Below the pieces are notes generated by a model. The model was not told where the DNA came from, did no database searches, and was given only the letters and a program-made list of their open reading frames with translations. 64,000 nt of DNA, taken from NCBI RefSeq assembly GCF_003478505.1, contig NZ_QUFI01000016.1, positions 18,412 to 82,411 on the forward strand, given 5' to 3'. Source of the DNA: Clostridium sp. AF27-2AA (GTDB lineage Bacteria > Bacillota > Clostridia > Lachnospirales > Lachnospiraceae). The position numbers were made by a program, and so were the translations under genes. Positions 44,486 through 53,490 of this stretch are shown in pieces (the first letter of the stretch is position 1; each line of letters starts with the position of its first letter).

Positions 44486-45229
44486 ATGAAAGCATTGATT
44501 GTAACAGTGGCTGGTATGTCTGCAAGATTCAGCCGTTCAGCAGGTGAACAGATTATTAAGTGTCTGTATCATACAAATTCAATGAAAGAAAGTTTGCTCT
44601 ATACTTTGCTAAATGATAGTAGTGACATTGATTACTTTATTATTGTAGGTGGATACAGATACGAAGAATTATGTAAAACAGTTCGGGAATATTTTGAAAA
44701 ATTTTCAAATAAGATTCTTATGGTCGAAAATCCATACTATAAACGTTATGGTTCAGGATATAGTCTTTATATAGGCTTACAAAAGGCCTTTGAAACAGAG
44801 GCAGATGAAATTCTGTTTGCGGAGGGAGATCTGCATTTGAGTACTAATGATTACAAAAAGGTCTGCAATGCAAAAAAAAGTGTGGTCACTGTTAATAGAG
44901 ATCCTATCCTTGCAGATAAAGCAGTAGCTCTTTACTTTGATACTTCGGATAAAATTCATTACGTATATGATACAGGGCATAATGTACTGACTATTAACGA
45001 ACCCTTTCTTGCAATTTACAATTCTGGACAGGTATGGAAATTTGCTGATAAAAATCTGACTGAAAAAATATACAGTCAAATGGAACAGGAAGAATGGCAG
45101 GGAACGAATCTGGTTTTTGTTGAAAAGTATTTTACTACCTTGAGAAGAGATGAGTATGAACTGATTACGTTTAATAACTGGATTAATTGCAACACCATAG
45201 ACGATTATAACAGGATTAAGGAGAGATAA
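44486..45229 (+). CDS. Sugar/phosphonate nucleotidyltransferase (LicC/MobA-like)
   Basis: About 247 residues from the ATG at 44486 (AAAAGGA upstream); the longer start at 44441 adds an unlike basic stretch. The N terminus MKALIVTVAGMSARFS is a nucleotide-binding loop of the NTP_transferase family, though with GMSAR in place of the usual GxGxR. The product-binding Asp is in EILFAEGDLHL. Proteins of this type activate phosphocholine or 2-aminoethylphosphonate with CTP (LicC, PntC). It is next to PEP mutase, so PntC-like activity is plausible but inferred. It is followed after one base by an oxidoreductase. Confidence 0.75.
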   Translation: MKALIVTVAGMSARFSRSAGEQIIKCLYHTNSMKESLLYTLLNDSSDIDYFIIVGGYRYEELCKTVREYFEKFSNKILMVENPYYKRYGSGYSLYIGLQKAFETEADEILFAEGDLHLSTNDYKKVCNAKKSVVTVNRDPILADKAVALYFDTSDKIHYVYDTGHNVLTINEPFLAIYNSGQVWKFADKNLTEKIYSQMEQEEWQGTNLVFVEKYFTTLRRDEYELITFNNWINCNTIDDYNRIKER

Positions 45230-45230
45230 A

Positions 45231-46406
45231 ATGAAGACAATCAATGAAAGGCTGATTAAATTAAAAAATGAACTTAAGAACAGAAAAATAAGAATCATGA
45301 TTATTGGTCTGGGAAGTGTAGGAAATTATCTGTTGGATTATCTGGTTTCTGTGGCAGATGAAAATATGGAAATCTGTGTGGTGGGAAGAAATGAAAATAA
45401 GATGGAGTCAGATGTAAATATTGTCAGAGTTGCTTCATTGATCAGGAGACAAAACAGGTGCCAGATAAGTATAGACAGTTCAGTTGATCTTAACAGCATA
45501 GAGTTGATTACGAAAGCAATAGAGCGATTTGCTCCAGATATTATTGTCAACAGTAGCCGTGCGTATTCAGGATTGAAGTATGGCAGTATCTCGTGGAAAG
45601 CAGTACGAGCTTATGGAATATGGTCTCCACTGTCTATACGTTATACGAAAAATATTATGGAAGCGTATGAAAAGGCTGGTTCTGATGCAATTGTTATCAA
45701 TACATCTTATTCTGACGCAGTTATACCATGGCTTAAATCGGCAAATAAGGCATATCCAGACTTTGGAAGTGGCAATATTAATCATTTGGTATACAGATTT
45801 AAACTTGCTGCAGGAAATATCCTTTCAATCAAAGATTATTGGAATATAGATATCACATTTGCAGTTTCTCATTTTCACGATGTATGTATCAGTAAAGAAG
45901 GACATACAGATGGAATGAAAATGCTAATCGATATAAAATATCATGATAATCAGCTTTTGTTGGGGATTGATGAGATTATATCCAGATGCAATATACCAAT
46001 GCCGGTGGATGCAAAAAGAAATATGATGAATGCCTCCAGCAATTTTGAGATTATTCAGGCAATCCTTGGGGCGGTAAGAGATGGAAAAAGAACAAAACTC
46101 CACTGCCCTGGAGCTTTTGGCGAGATTGGTGGATATCCGGTTATTATTGATGGAAGTGGAGAATCTCCTCAGGCTTATATTGATAAAACTGTTTTTTCTT
46201 TAGATGAGATGAGAAGAAAAAATAGGGAATCTATTTATCTGGACGGAATTGAGAATATCCAGAATGGTGTTCTTACCTACACAGATGAATTGTTGCATAA
46301 GGTAAAAAAGGCGTTTGACGTGGATTTAGTAAAGCAGGTTCCGTATGACCAGATAGATAGTACAGCAGAATTTATTATCAAGGAAATAATAGAAAAAAAT
46401 AAGTGA
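45231..46406 (+). CDS. NAD(P)-binding oxidoreductase, saccharopine-dehydrogenase-like
   Basis: 391 residues. The N-terminal Rossmann fold has MIIGLGSVGNYLLDYLVSVA and the acidic/basic pocket ICVVGRNENK. The remaining 270 residues do not match a family I can name. It starts one base after the nucleotidyltransferase gene, so they are probably co-translated. Within the phosphonate block it could reduce or oxidise an intermediate such as phosphonoacetaldehyde or a sugar. The substrate is not supported by the sequence. Confidence 0.6.
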   Translation: MKTINERLIKLKNELKNRKIRIMIIGLGSVGNYLLDYLVSVADENMEICVVGRNENKMESDVNIVRVASLIRRQNRCQISIDSSVDLNSIELITKAIERFAPDIIVNSSRAYSGLKYGSISWKAVRAYGIWSPLSIRYTKNIMEAYEKAGSDAIVINTSYSDAVIPWLKSANKAYPDFGSGNINHLVYRFKLAAGNILSIKDYWNIDITFAVSHFHDVCISKEGHTDGMKMLIDIKYHDNQLLLGIDEIISRCNIPMPVDAKRNMMNASSNFEIIQAILGAVRDGKRTKLHCPGAFGEIGGYPVIIDGSGESPQAYIDKTVFSLDEMRRKNRESIYLDGIENIQNGVLTYTDELLHKVKKAFDVDLVKQVPYDQIDSTAEFIIKEIIEKNK

Positions 46407-46430
46407 AATTGCAGATGAGGTGATAAAAAT

Positions 46431-47729
46431 ATGAGTATTGTATATACTTGTTTTACAACAGATGTAATCCATGGAGGACATTTAAATATTATCCGTGAGG
46501 CACAAAAGTATGGAAATGTAGTAGTTGGTGTCATGACAGATCAGGCCTTAGTTCAGTTTAATCGTTTTCCTACGATTTCTTTTTGCGAGAGAAAAAAGCT
46601 TATAGAAGCAATTTCTGGTGTTTCTAAGGTAATTGAACAGGATTCTATTATGTATGATAAGATTATAAGGAAGCTGAAACCAGATTATGTTATTCATGGT
46701 GATAATTGGTGTGAAGGTCCTATGAAAGCAATTCGTGAAAACGCAAAAAAGGCATTGGAGCATTATGGAGGCAAGATTATTGATGTGCCATATACATATA
46801 ATCCTGAGATTACAGCCCTTACCAATAAAATGAGAGCAAAGCTTGCTATGCCAGAGTATAGACGCAAAAGGCTAAAGCAGCTTATCAGCATCCGGCCAAT
46901 TGTAAAGGCATTGGAAGTTCACAATGGGATCACAGGCCTAATTGCAGAGAAAACAGTAGTTGAACATGGTGGTAGGCTGGACCAATTTGATGCGATGTGG
47001 ATATCATCTCTTTGTGATTCTACTGCTAAGGGCAAACCAGATATTGAACTTGTGGATATGACAAGCCGTTTCAGGACGATTGATGATGTGACAGAGGTCA
47101 CAACCAAGCCGATTATTTTTGATGGAGATACAGGTGGTCTTACAGAGCATTTTGTATATACCGTGAGAACCCTTGAAAAAATGGGAGTGTCAGCTGTAAT
47201 TATTGAAGATAAAACCGGGCCTAAGAAAAACTCATTGTTTGGAACGGATGTAGTACAGACACAAGATACGGTTGAGCATTTCAGTGAGAAGATACAGGCA
47301 GCAAAAAATGCTCAGCTTACAGATGATTTTATGATTATTGCAAGGATTGAAAGCCTTATCCTGGAACGCGGGATGCAGGATGCATTAGATCGTGCAGATG
47401 CTTTTGTCAAAGCAGGGGCAGATGGAATCATGATCCACAGTAGGAAAAAGAATCCAGGAGAGATACTGGAGTTTTGCGATAAATTCAGGGCAGAAAATAA
47501 GGTAACTCCTCTTGTGGTGGTTCCTACTACTTTTAATACTATTACAGAAGAAGAACTGGCAGCTCATGGTGTGAACTTGGTGATCTACGCAAATCAGTTA
47601 ACACGAAGCGCTTTTGTTGCTATGCAGGATACGGCAAAAGACATACTAAGATGTCACAGAGCAAAAGAAGTAGAGGACAGATTGCTTCCTATTAAGGATA
47701 TCATTACTTTAATTGATAAACTACAATAA
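46431..47729 (+). CDS. aepX: PEP mutase with N-terminal cytidylyltransferase domain
   Basis: 432 residues, two domains. Residues 1-135 are a TagD-like cytidylyltransferase with the HGGH motif at 14-17 and the later conserved HGDNW segment. Residues about 145-432 are phosphoenolpyruvate mutase, with the family signature EDKTGPKKNS beginning at E259. The mutase turns PEP into phosphonopyruvate, making the C-P bond. The N-terminal domain could activate the final phosphonate with CTP. GGTGATAAAAAT precedes the start. The next gene supplies the second pathway step. Confidence 0.92.
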   Translation: MSIVYTCFTTDVIHGGHLNIIREAQKYGNVVVGVMTDQALVQFNRFPTISFCERKKLIEAISGVSKVIEQDSIMYDKIIRKLKPDYVIHGDNWCEGPMKAIRENAKKALEHYGGKIIDVPYTYNPEITALTNKMRAKLAMPEYRRKRLKQLISIRPIVKALEVHNGITGLIAEKTVVEHGGRLDQFDAMWISSLCDSTAKGKPDIELVDMTSRFRTIDDVTEVTTKPIIFDGDTGGLTEHFVYTVRTLEKMGVSAVIIEDKTGPKKNSLFGTDVVQTQDTVEHFSEKIQAAKNAQLTDDFMIIARIESLILERGMQDALDRADAFVKAGADGIMIHSRKKNPGEILEFCDKFRAENKVTPLVVVPTTFNTITEEELAAHGVNLVIYANQLTRSAFVAMQDTAKDILRCHRAKEVEDRLLPIKDIITLIDKLQ

Positions 47730-47757
47730 AATGGGAAGAAGAGTAAGGAGAAGCTTT

Positions 47758-48879
47758 ATGAAAGCAGAAGATTTGATCCAGATTATAGGAGCAGATTTTT
47801 ATACAGGAGTGCCAGACTCACAATTAAAAGCACTTTGTGATTACCTGATGGTGAAGTATGGGATTGATGAGCAACATCATATTATAGCTGCAAATGAAGG
47901 TAATTGCGTGGCTTTAGCGGCTGGATATTATCTGGCAACGGGTAAAATACCTGTGGTATATATGCAAAATTCAGGTGAAGGCAATATCATTAATCCTGTG
48001 GTATCACTGTTAAATGATAAAGTCTATGCTATACCTATGGTGTTTATCATAGGCTGGAGAGGTGAACCGGGAATTCATGATGAGCCACAACATATTTATC
48101 AAGGGGAGATAACATTAAAACTTCTTGAGGATCTTGGAATATCGGTGTTTGTAATTCGTAAGGAAACAACATACATAGAAGTGGAAGAGCAAATGCAAAT
48201 ATTTAGAAAGAAATTGTCAGTTGGAAAAAATGTGGCGTTTGTGATTTGCAAGGGAGCGATTTTTACTGATGCGAAGACTTTGTATGGAAATCATAATAAA
48301 ATATTACGGGAAGATGCCATCAGGTATGTTGCAAAAAATGCTGATAAAGATCCGATTGTTTCGACTACTGGAAAAATATCCAGAGAACTTTTTGAAATAA
48401 GGACAGTAAATGGACAGGGACATCAGTTTGATTTTCTAACAGTTGGATCCATGGGACATTCTTCATCTATTGCTCTTGGCATAGCGCTTAATAAGCCAAA
48501 TACAAAAATATGGTGTATTGATGGAGATGGAGCGGTGCTTATGCATATGGGAGCTATGGCAGTCATTGGTGCTGCTGCACCAATGAACTTGGTCCATGTG
48601 ATCATTAATAATGAAGCTCATGAAACAGTTGGAGGAATGCCAACAGTAGCGTCTACCGTTAAGTTTACAAAATTAGCAGAAGCCTGCGGATATCCTTATG
48701 CAGTTTGTGTTGATACATTGGAGGATCTTGATTATGAACTTACAAAAGCAAAAAAATGTCAGCAGCTGAGGTTGATAGAAGTTAAATGTTCTGTTGAATC
48801 AAGATCGAATCTGGGCAGACCTACAACATTGGCCATAGAAAACAAAGAAAACTTTATGAAATATTTAAAAATGTTGTGA
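47758..48879 (+). CDS. aepY: Phosphonopyruvate decarboxylase
   Basis: 373 residues from the ATG at 47758 (AAGGAG upstream); the longer start at 47713 overlaps the previous gene. It is a thiamine-diphosphate enzyme: the N-terminal FYTGVPDSQL and AANEGNCVALAAGY with the catalytic Glu, and the C-terminal TPP motif GDGAVLMHMGAMAVIG ending in IINN. It converts phosphonopyruvate to phosphonoacetaldehyde. Paired with PEP mutase, this makes the committed start of phosphonate synthesis. Confidence 0.93.
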   Translation: MKAEDLIQIIGADFYTGVPDSQLKALCDYLMVKYGIDEQHHIIAANEGNCVALAAGYYLATGKIPVVYMQNSGEGNIINPVVSLLNDKVYAIPMVFIIGWRGEPGIHDEPQHIYQGEITLKLLEDLGISVFVIRKETTYIEVEEQMQIFRKKLSVGKNVAFVICKGAIFTDAKTLYGNHNKILREDAIRYVAKNADKDPIVSTTGKISRELFEIRTVNGQGHQFDFLTVGSMGHSSSIALGIALNKPNTKIWCIDGDGAVLMHMGAMAVIGAAAPMNLVHVIINNEAHETVGGMPTVASTVKFTKLAEACGYPYAVCVDTLEDLDYELTKAKKCQQLRLIEVKCSVESRSNLGRPTTLAIENKENFMKYLKML

Positions 48880-49079
48880 TATCTATGAATAATTTGGTAT
48901 TATTGTATCTTTACCAACAAAAAACAGCAAGCCAAGGAGTGGACTCAGGATACACCTTCTTTGACAGAGAGTACAACAGTGAGTGATCAGTTAGCAATAT
49001 CGGCTCCACAAACCCAGCTTTCTTTACTTACCCCTGATCAGGCAAAACAGAAGGTAGCAGAACGTATCCAGGGGGTTGA

Positions 49080-49355
49080 TATAAACAGCATTTTAAAGCA
49101 TTTGATCCATTTCCTTTTATTTTGTTAAATCTGGTTTTATCCTGTGTTGCTGCAATTCAGGCGCCGCTGATTATGATGAGCCAGAACCGCCAGGAAGAAA
49201 AAGACCGCAGACGGGCAGAGAATGATTACAAGGTAAATCTAAAGACCGAAATTATGATTGAAGATCTTTACGATAAGATCAATACAATTTTAAAAAAGCA
49301 GATTCTGTTGGAAAAGAAGTTGTTGGAAAAAATGAGACGGAAACTTCAAAAATGA
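49080..49355 (+). pseudogene. C-terminal remnant of a DUF1003 membrane protein
   Basis: The frame reads FDPFPFILLNLVLSCVAAIQ then APLIMMSQNRQEEKDRRRAE and NDYKVNLKTEIMIEDLYDKI, which is the C-terminal half of DUF1003 proteins. The upstream half is missing. An in-frame TTG at 49122 is the only start. The preceding stretch 48880-49080 has one long open frame without a start codon (about 48910-49130), not recognised. It looks like debris from an earlier rearrangement. Confidence 0.65.
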
Positions 49356-49447
49356 AAATATAAACTTAAGAGTGCTTATAAATTTAGAAACTAGTGCCTA
49401 TAAAAGTTATTGAACAGAGACAAAAATAAGTATATTCTGAATGGTTT

Positions 49448-50527
49448 ATGACGGAGAAGGGGAGAAAAGTGTACTATTTAGATACATACATAAAAGATCT
49501 GGTTAGAATTTTTGATCAAAACGAACGGAAGGATTATTTACGCTTAGATTTAAATGAAAATCCAGGAGGTCTTCCAGATAAATTTATTAAAAAGATTTTG
49601 AAAAAAGTGACCCCGCAATTGATTTCACAATATCCAGAAACTCTGCATTTTACTAAAGTTTTAGCAGACTATTTAAACACGGATGTGCAGCATTTGTGTT
49701 TGGTCAATGGTTCAGCTGAAGGAATCCGATATATTATTCAGGCTTTTACATCGGAAAATGGACGTATTGTTGGTGTTGTACCCTCTTATTTTATGTTTCA
49801 GGTTTATTCGGAAATGTATGGAAGAAATTTTGTGAAGATTCCGTATAATGATGATTTGACTATGGATATAAAAAAAATAATCGCGGAATTAACTGAGGAT
49901 ACGCAGTTGTTAGTTCTCCTTAATCCTAATAATCCAATGGGAAATGTATATTCTGATGAAGAAATGGAAAAAGTTATGGAAATATGCAGACAAAGAGAGA
50001 TAACAGTCTTAATTGATGAGGCCTATTATTATTTTTATCCGAATACTTTCCTACATTATGCATTAACGCAGCGACATGTTTTTGTTACAAGGACATTTTC
50101 AAAATTATTTTCATTAGCAGGTTGTCGATTAGGTTATGTGGTAGGTCATCCAGATGATCTGAAATATGTTCAGAAGTATTGTACACCCCATAATACCAAC
50201 ACAATTGCAATGTTATTTGCAGAAGAAATTTTAACAAGCCCTGATTTGATTGAAAAACTTATTTCTGATTTCAGAAAGGGAAGATCATATTTGATTTCGG
50301 AATTACAGAAAAATGGATATTCCTATCATGGTGAAGCAGGGAACTTTTTGTTTATTAAACCGAAAACAGATGCAAAGTCCATTATGGAAAGAATGAAGGC
50401 AGAGAAAAAAATTCTGATAAAAACATATTCAAATGTTGGCAAATTTGGAGATTGTCTGAGAGTTTCAATTGGAGCTGAAGAATTTATGGAGAAGTTTCTG
50501 CATGCATTATTGGAATTGGACAGATAG
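49448..50527 (+). CDS. HisC-like aminotransferase (PLP, class I/II)
   Basis: 359 residues from the ATG at 49448. A GTG at 49469 has GAAGGGGAG just before it and may be the real start. Fold type I features: LDLNENPGGLPDK, NGSAEGIRYIIQAF, LLNPNNPMGNVY, LIDEAYYYFYP, and the PLP lysine in TRTFSKLFSLAG. It is close to histidinol-phosphate aminotransferase, but lies in a phosphonate/glycan locus with no his genes. Inference: it may form 2-aminoethylphosphonate or phosphonoalanine, replacing the broken class V enzyme at 53065. Confidence 0.82.
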   Translation: MTEKGRKVYYLDTYIKDLVRIFDQNERKDYLRLDLNENPGGLPDKFIKKILKKVTPQLISQYPETLHFTKVLADYLNTDVQHLCLVNGSAEGIRYIIQAFTSENGRIVGVVPSYFMFQVYSEMYGRNFVKIPYNDDLTMDIKKIIAELTEDTQLLVLLNPNNPMGNVYSDEEMEKVMEICRQREITVLIDEAYYYFYPNTFLHYALTQRHVFVTRTFSKLFSLAGCRLGYVVGHPDDLKYVQKYCTPHNTNTIAMLFAEEILTSPDLIEKLISDFRKGRSYLISELQKNGYSYHGEAGNFLFIKPKTDAKSIMERMKAEKKILIKTYSNVGKFGDCLRVSIGAEEFMEKFLHALLELDR

Positions 50528-50555
50528 CGTGTCTAAGAAAAAATGAGGTTTGCAA

Positions 50556-51908
50556 ATGAAAAAAGTGATAACATATGGCACCTATGATCTGTTTCATGAA
50601 GGTCATTACAGACTGCTAAAAAGAGCAAAAGAATTGGGAGACTATTTAATAGTCGGAGTGACAACAGAACATTTTGATGAATGCCGTGGAAAGCTGAATG
50701 TTGTAGACCCTATTTTGAAGCGGATTGAAAATGTAAAAAAGACCGGATTTGCAGATATGATAATAGTGGAGGATCATGAGGGGCAGAAAATTGAGGATAT
50801 CCAAAAATATGGTGTAGATATCTTTACAGTGGGATCAGATTGGATCGGAACATTTGATTATCTGAATGCATTTTGTAAGGTTGTATATTTGGAAAGAACT
50901 CCCAATATATCTTCTACCATGCTTCGTGGAAATGCCTACAAGCTTATAAAAATAGGAATTGTGGGTACGGGACGTATTGCAGGAAGGTTTGTATCCGAAG
51001 CCAGATATACAAGTGGTATTGTGGTTTCTGATGCATATAATCCTGAAATAGAAAGTGCAAGTCAGTTTAAAAAGAAATACTCAGAATATGATATTGCTAT
51101 TGAGATAGAGGATTACGAAAAGTTTTTAGGTAACGTAGATGCAGTATATATTGCATCTACTAATGAAACACATTATGAATATGCAAAGCAGGCTTTAATC
51201 CATGGAAAAAGCGTTTTATGTGAAAAGCCTTTGGCATTTACTAAGAGAGAAAGCATGGAATTGTATGACCTTGCTTTGAAAAATCACGTAGTTTTAATGG
51301 AAGCAATAAAAGCTGCATATTGCCCAGGATTTCAACAGCTGCTAAATGTGGTTCTGAGCGGGAAAATAGGAAAAATAAAAGACGTGGAAGCATGCTTTAC
51401 CAGAATTGCCAATATTCATTCAAGAGAAAGAACAGATCCGAAATATGGAGGTGCATTTCTAGAATATAGTGGGAATGTGCTTATGCCTATTATAAAAATA
51501 TTGGGAACAGATTATCAGTCGGTTACATTTGACAGCTTTGACAATGAACTGGGAACAGATGATTATACCAAAATCCAGATTAGGTACAAAGATGCCATGG
51601 CAACAGCTAAAGTTGGAATGGCAGTGAAGTCAGAAGGACAGCTTATTGTTGCAGGGACAGAAGGATATGTGATTGCCCAATCCCCCTGGTGGTTGACGGA
51701 AAAATTTGATGTAAGATATGAGAATGAGACTATTGTTGAACACTATGAGCCTAGATTTGTAGGGGATGGATTACGATATGAAATAAGTGAATTCATAGCT
51801 AAAATACGGGGAACAGGAGAAAAATCTTATAAGCTGACAGCAAAAGAGTCTATTTCTATAACTGGAATCGTAGAAAAATTTGTTAAAGACAGATGTATTG
51901 AAAAATGA
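50556..51908 (+). CDS. Cytidylyltransferase-dehydrogenase fusion (TagD-like + Gfo/Idh/MocA)
   Basis: About 450 residues from the ATG at 50556. Residues 1-128 are a TagD-type cytidylyltransferase with HEGH at 14-17 and ISSTMLRG near the domain end. Residues from about 130 are a Gfo/Idh/MocA oxidoreductase: the NAD loop GIVGTGRIAGRF, AVYIASTNETHYEYAKQALI, and the catalytic CEKPLAF motif. The stretch between is short, so this is one continuous frame, not two genes. Such a fusion suggests oxidation of a polyol or sugar phosphate linked to CTP activation. Its substrate is unknown. Confidence 0.85.
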   Translation: MKKVITYGTYDLFHEGHYRLLKRAKELGDYLIVGVTTEHFDECRGKLNVVDPILKRIENVKKTGFADMIIVEDHEGQKIEDIQKYGVDIFTVGSDWIGTFDYLNAFCKVVYLERTPNISSTMLRGNAYKLIKIGIVGTGRIAGRFVSEARYTSGIVVSDAYNPEIESASQFKKKYSEYDIAIEIEDYEKFLGNVDAVYIASTNETHYEYAKQALIHGKSVLCEKPLAFTKRESMELYDLALKNHVVLMEAIKAAYCPGFQQLLNVVLSGKIGKIKDVEACFTRIANIHSRERTDPKYGGAFLEYSGNVLMPIIKILGTDYQSVTFDSFDNELGTDDYTKIQIRYKDAMATAKVGMAVKSEGQLIVAGTEGYVIAQSPWWLTEKFDVRYENETIVEHYEPRFVGDGLRYEISEFIAKIRGTGEKSYKLTAKESISITGIVEKFVKDRCIEK

Positions 51909-51928
51909 CAGATAAGTTAGAATGAAGA

Positions 51929-53038
51929 ATGATTTTTAACAAAAAGTTGAAAGAAGACTTAAAAATAGAGGAGTTGGAAATTATGGATCGTATCGATTAT
52001 ATTTTTAGTATGACATCAAAATTTGCAAATGGACGAAAGATAGTTCTTTATGGTTATAATGAAAGAACCAGAGGAATCAAAAGCAAACTTGTAGAAAAAG
52101 GGGTAAACATAGAATTTTTTGTGGATCATTCTCTTTATCAGAATAAAAAACCAGGGGTTTATGACAGCAAAATATTACAGGGAAGATCAGATGAATTTTA
52201 TGTAATTGTTGGAATGCTGAATCGTTTAGATATTATCCAGAGGCTTCAGTCATTTGGATATTTCAGTAAAAAAGATTATCTGTACCTAGGAGATATTGAA
52301 TACTGTGTTTTACGAGATGAAGATGGTTATTTTGAAGATAATTATGGAAATCAACTGATAATGAATAGAAAATTACGGTCACATATCACCTTGAATGGAT
52401 TTAATTCTCGTGTAGTGATACCAGATAGCTGTGTGGTCAGCCCTGACTTCCATTTACTGATAACTGATGAATGTATCGTCGAAATAGGAAATGGAACATG
52501 GTTGGATGGAAATTTTACCTTTTTTGATCAAAGTCACTTTAAATGCGGAGAAAGATGTATATTTGCTAAAGGACTTTTGGAGGTTGAAGCAGCTAATGTC
52601 AGGATTGGAAATGATCTTACAACAGAGAGTGGTTATGTTATCCGCGCATCTAAAAAATCTTCTATTCTTATCGGTAATGATTGTATGTTTTCATATAATT
52701 TGAATATGAGAACCAAGGATGGTCATGTGATATTTGACGTCAAGACGGAAAAAAATATTAATTCAACAGATGAATTATGCAAAAGCAGGAATATTAGAAT
52801 TGGGGATCATGTGTGGATTGGAATGAATGTCTGTATTTTGTACAATACGGATATTTCAGCTGGGAGCGTGATCGGGGCAATGAGCTTGGTGAAAGCAAAA
52901 ATACCTAATAACTGCATTGCAGCTGGAAATCCGGTTCGTGTGATCCGGACAGATATCGCCTGGAGTAGAAATGATAATCTTTCTACAGATATAGGTGAAT
53001 GTGGTGATGAATTTATAAAATGTACAGAAAACAGATAG
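51929..53038 (+). CDS. Left-handed beta-helix acyltransferase-like protein
   Basis: 369 residues from the ATG at 51929. An ATG at 51983 with GAGGAG upstream is an alternative start. The N-terminal 130 residues hold a Rossmann-like segment (KIVLYGYNERTRGIKSKLVE). The C-terminal half has hexapeptide-repeat rungs (SSILIGNDCMFSYNLNMRTK, NIRIGDHVWIGMNVCILY, AGNPVRVIRT), as in acetyltransferases that modify sugars. The order, a CTP- or nucleotide-sugar-like binding part then a beta-helix, is common in glycan clusters. It is the last intact gene before the IS insertion. Confidence 0.78.
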   Translation: MIFNKKLKEDLKIEELEIMDRIDYIFSMTSKFANGRKIVLYGYNERTRGIKSKLVEKGVNIEFFVDHSLYQNKKPGVYDSKILQGRSDEFYVIVGMLNRLDIIQRLQSFGYFSKKDYLYLGDIEYCVLRDEDGYFEDNYGNQLIMNRKLRSHITLNGFNSRVVIPDSCVVSPDFHLLITDECIVEIGNGTWLDGNFTFFDQSHFKCGERCIFAKGLLEVEAANVRIGNDLTTESGYVIRASKKSSILIGNDCMFSYNLNMRTKDGHVIFDVKTEKNINSTDELCKSRNIRIGDHVWIGMNVCILYNTDISAGSVIGAMSLVKAKIPNNCIAAGNPVRVIRTDIAWSRNDNLSTDIGECGDEFIKCTENR

Positions 53039-53064
53039 TTCTATTTTAAGAGGGCAAAGAAAAA

Positions 53065-53247
53065 ATGCCGAGTTTTACAGTTGGACCTGTTATGTCAACG
53101 GATGATGTCCTTCGTATAGGGGCAGAGTAGGCTCCTTATTTCAGAACCCCAGAGTTTTCCAGTATGATGTTGGAAAATGAAAGGCTCATAAAAGAGTTTG
53201 CAAAAGCAGAAGCGAATGCCAGGGCTGTTTTTATGACAGGATCCGGG
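53065..53247 (+). pseudogene. Broken class V aminotransferase (2-AEP transaminase-like)
   Basis: The frame begins MPSFTVGPVMSTDDVLRIGA, hits a TAG at 53128-53130 and continues APYFRTPEFSSMMLENERLI then FAKAEANARAVFMTGSG. The whole is the N terminus of a class V PLP aminotransferase like 2-aminoethylphosphonate or alanine-glyoxylate transaminases. The TAG stands where a Gln codon (CAG) is likely. After about 53247 the match ends at the transposable element, and the rest of the gene is not found beyond the element. So it is both nonsense-mutated and truncated. Confidence 0.8.
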
Positions 53248-53256
53248 ATGTCCGGC

Positions 53257-53360
53257 GGCACATTGCGGTAGGCGCAAACCGCACGGTATTTTCTCCAGAT
53301 TCGCCTACCCGATTGTGCCGTGCCGGGACTTACCGCGCTTTTCTCCCGGCTTGGTGGCAC
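53257..53360. repeat. Stacked inverted repeats at the left end of the element
   Basis: GGCACA and GGTAGGCG (53257-53262, 53267-53274) pair with CGCCTACC and TGTGCC (53302-53309, 53314-53319), both spaced by 4 bases. Next to it, GTGCC/GGCAC and CCGGGA/TCCCGG (53320-53328 with 53344-53360) form a second structure. The 240 bp to the ATPase stop contain no gene. They could be transposase-binding or terminator sequences. Confidence 0.6.
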
Positions 53361-53490
53361 GTTGTCGTAGCCTTGTTTGAAAGGCAACATTGCTGCTTTT
53401 GAAACAAGAACTTTGAAAACTTCATCAATAAAGTCCCTGGTTTTCGACAGCAGCCCGGATCGTTTCCGCATCAATGACTTTCAGTTCCTG

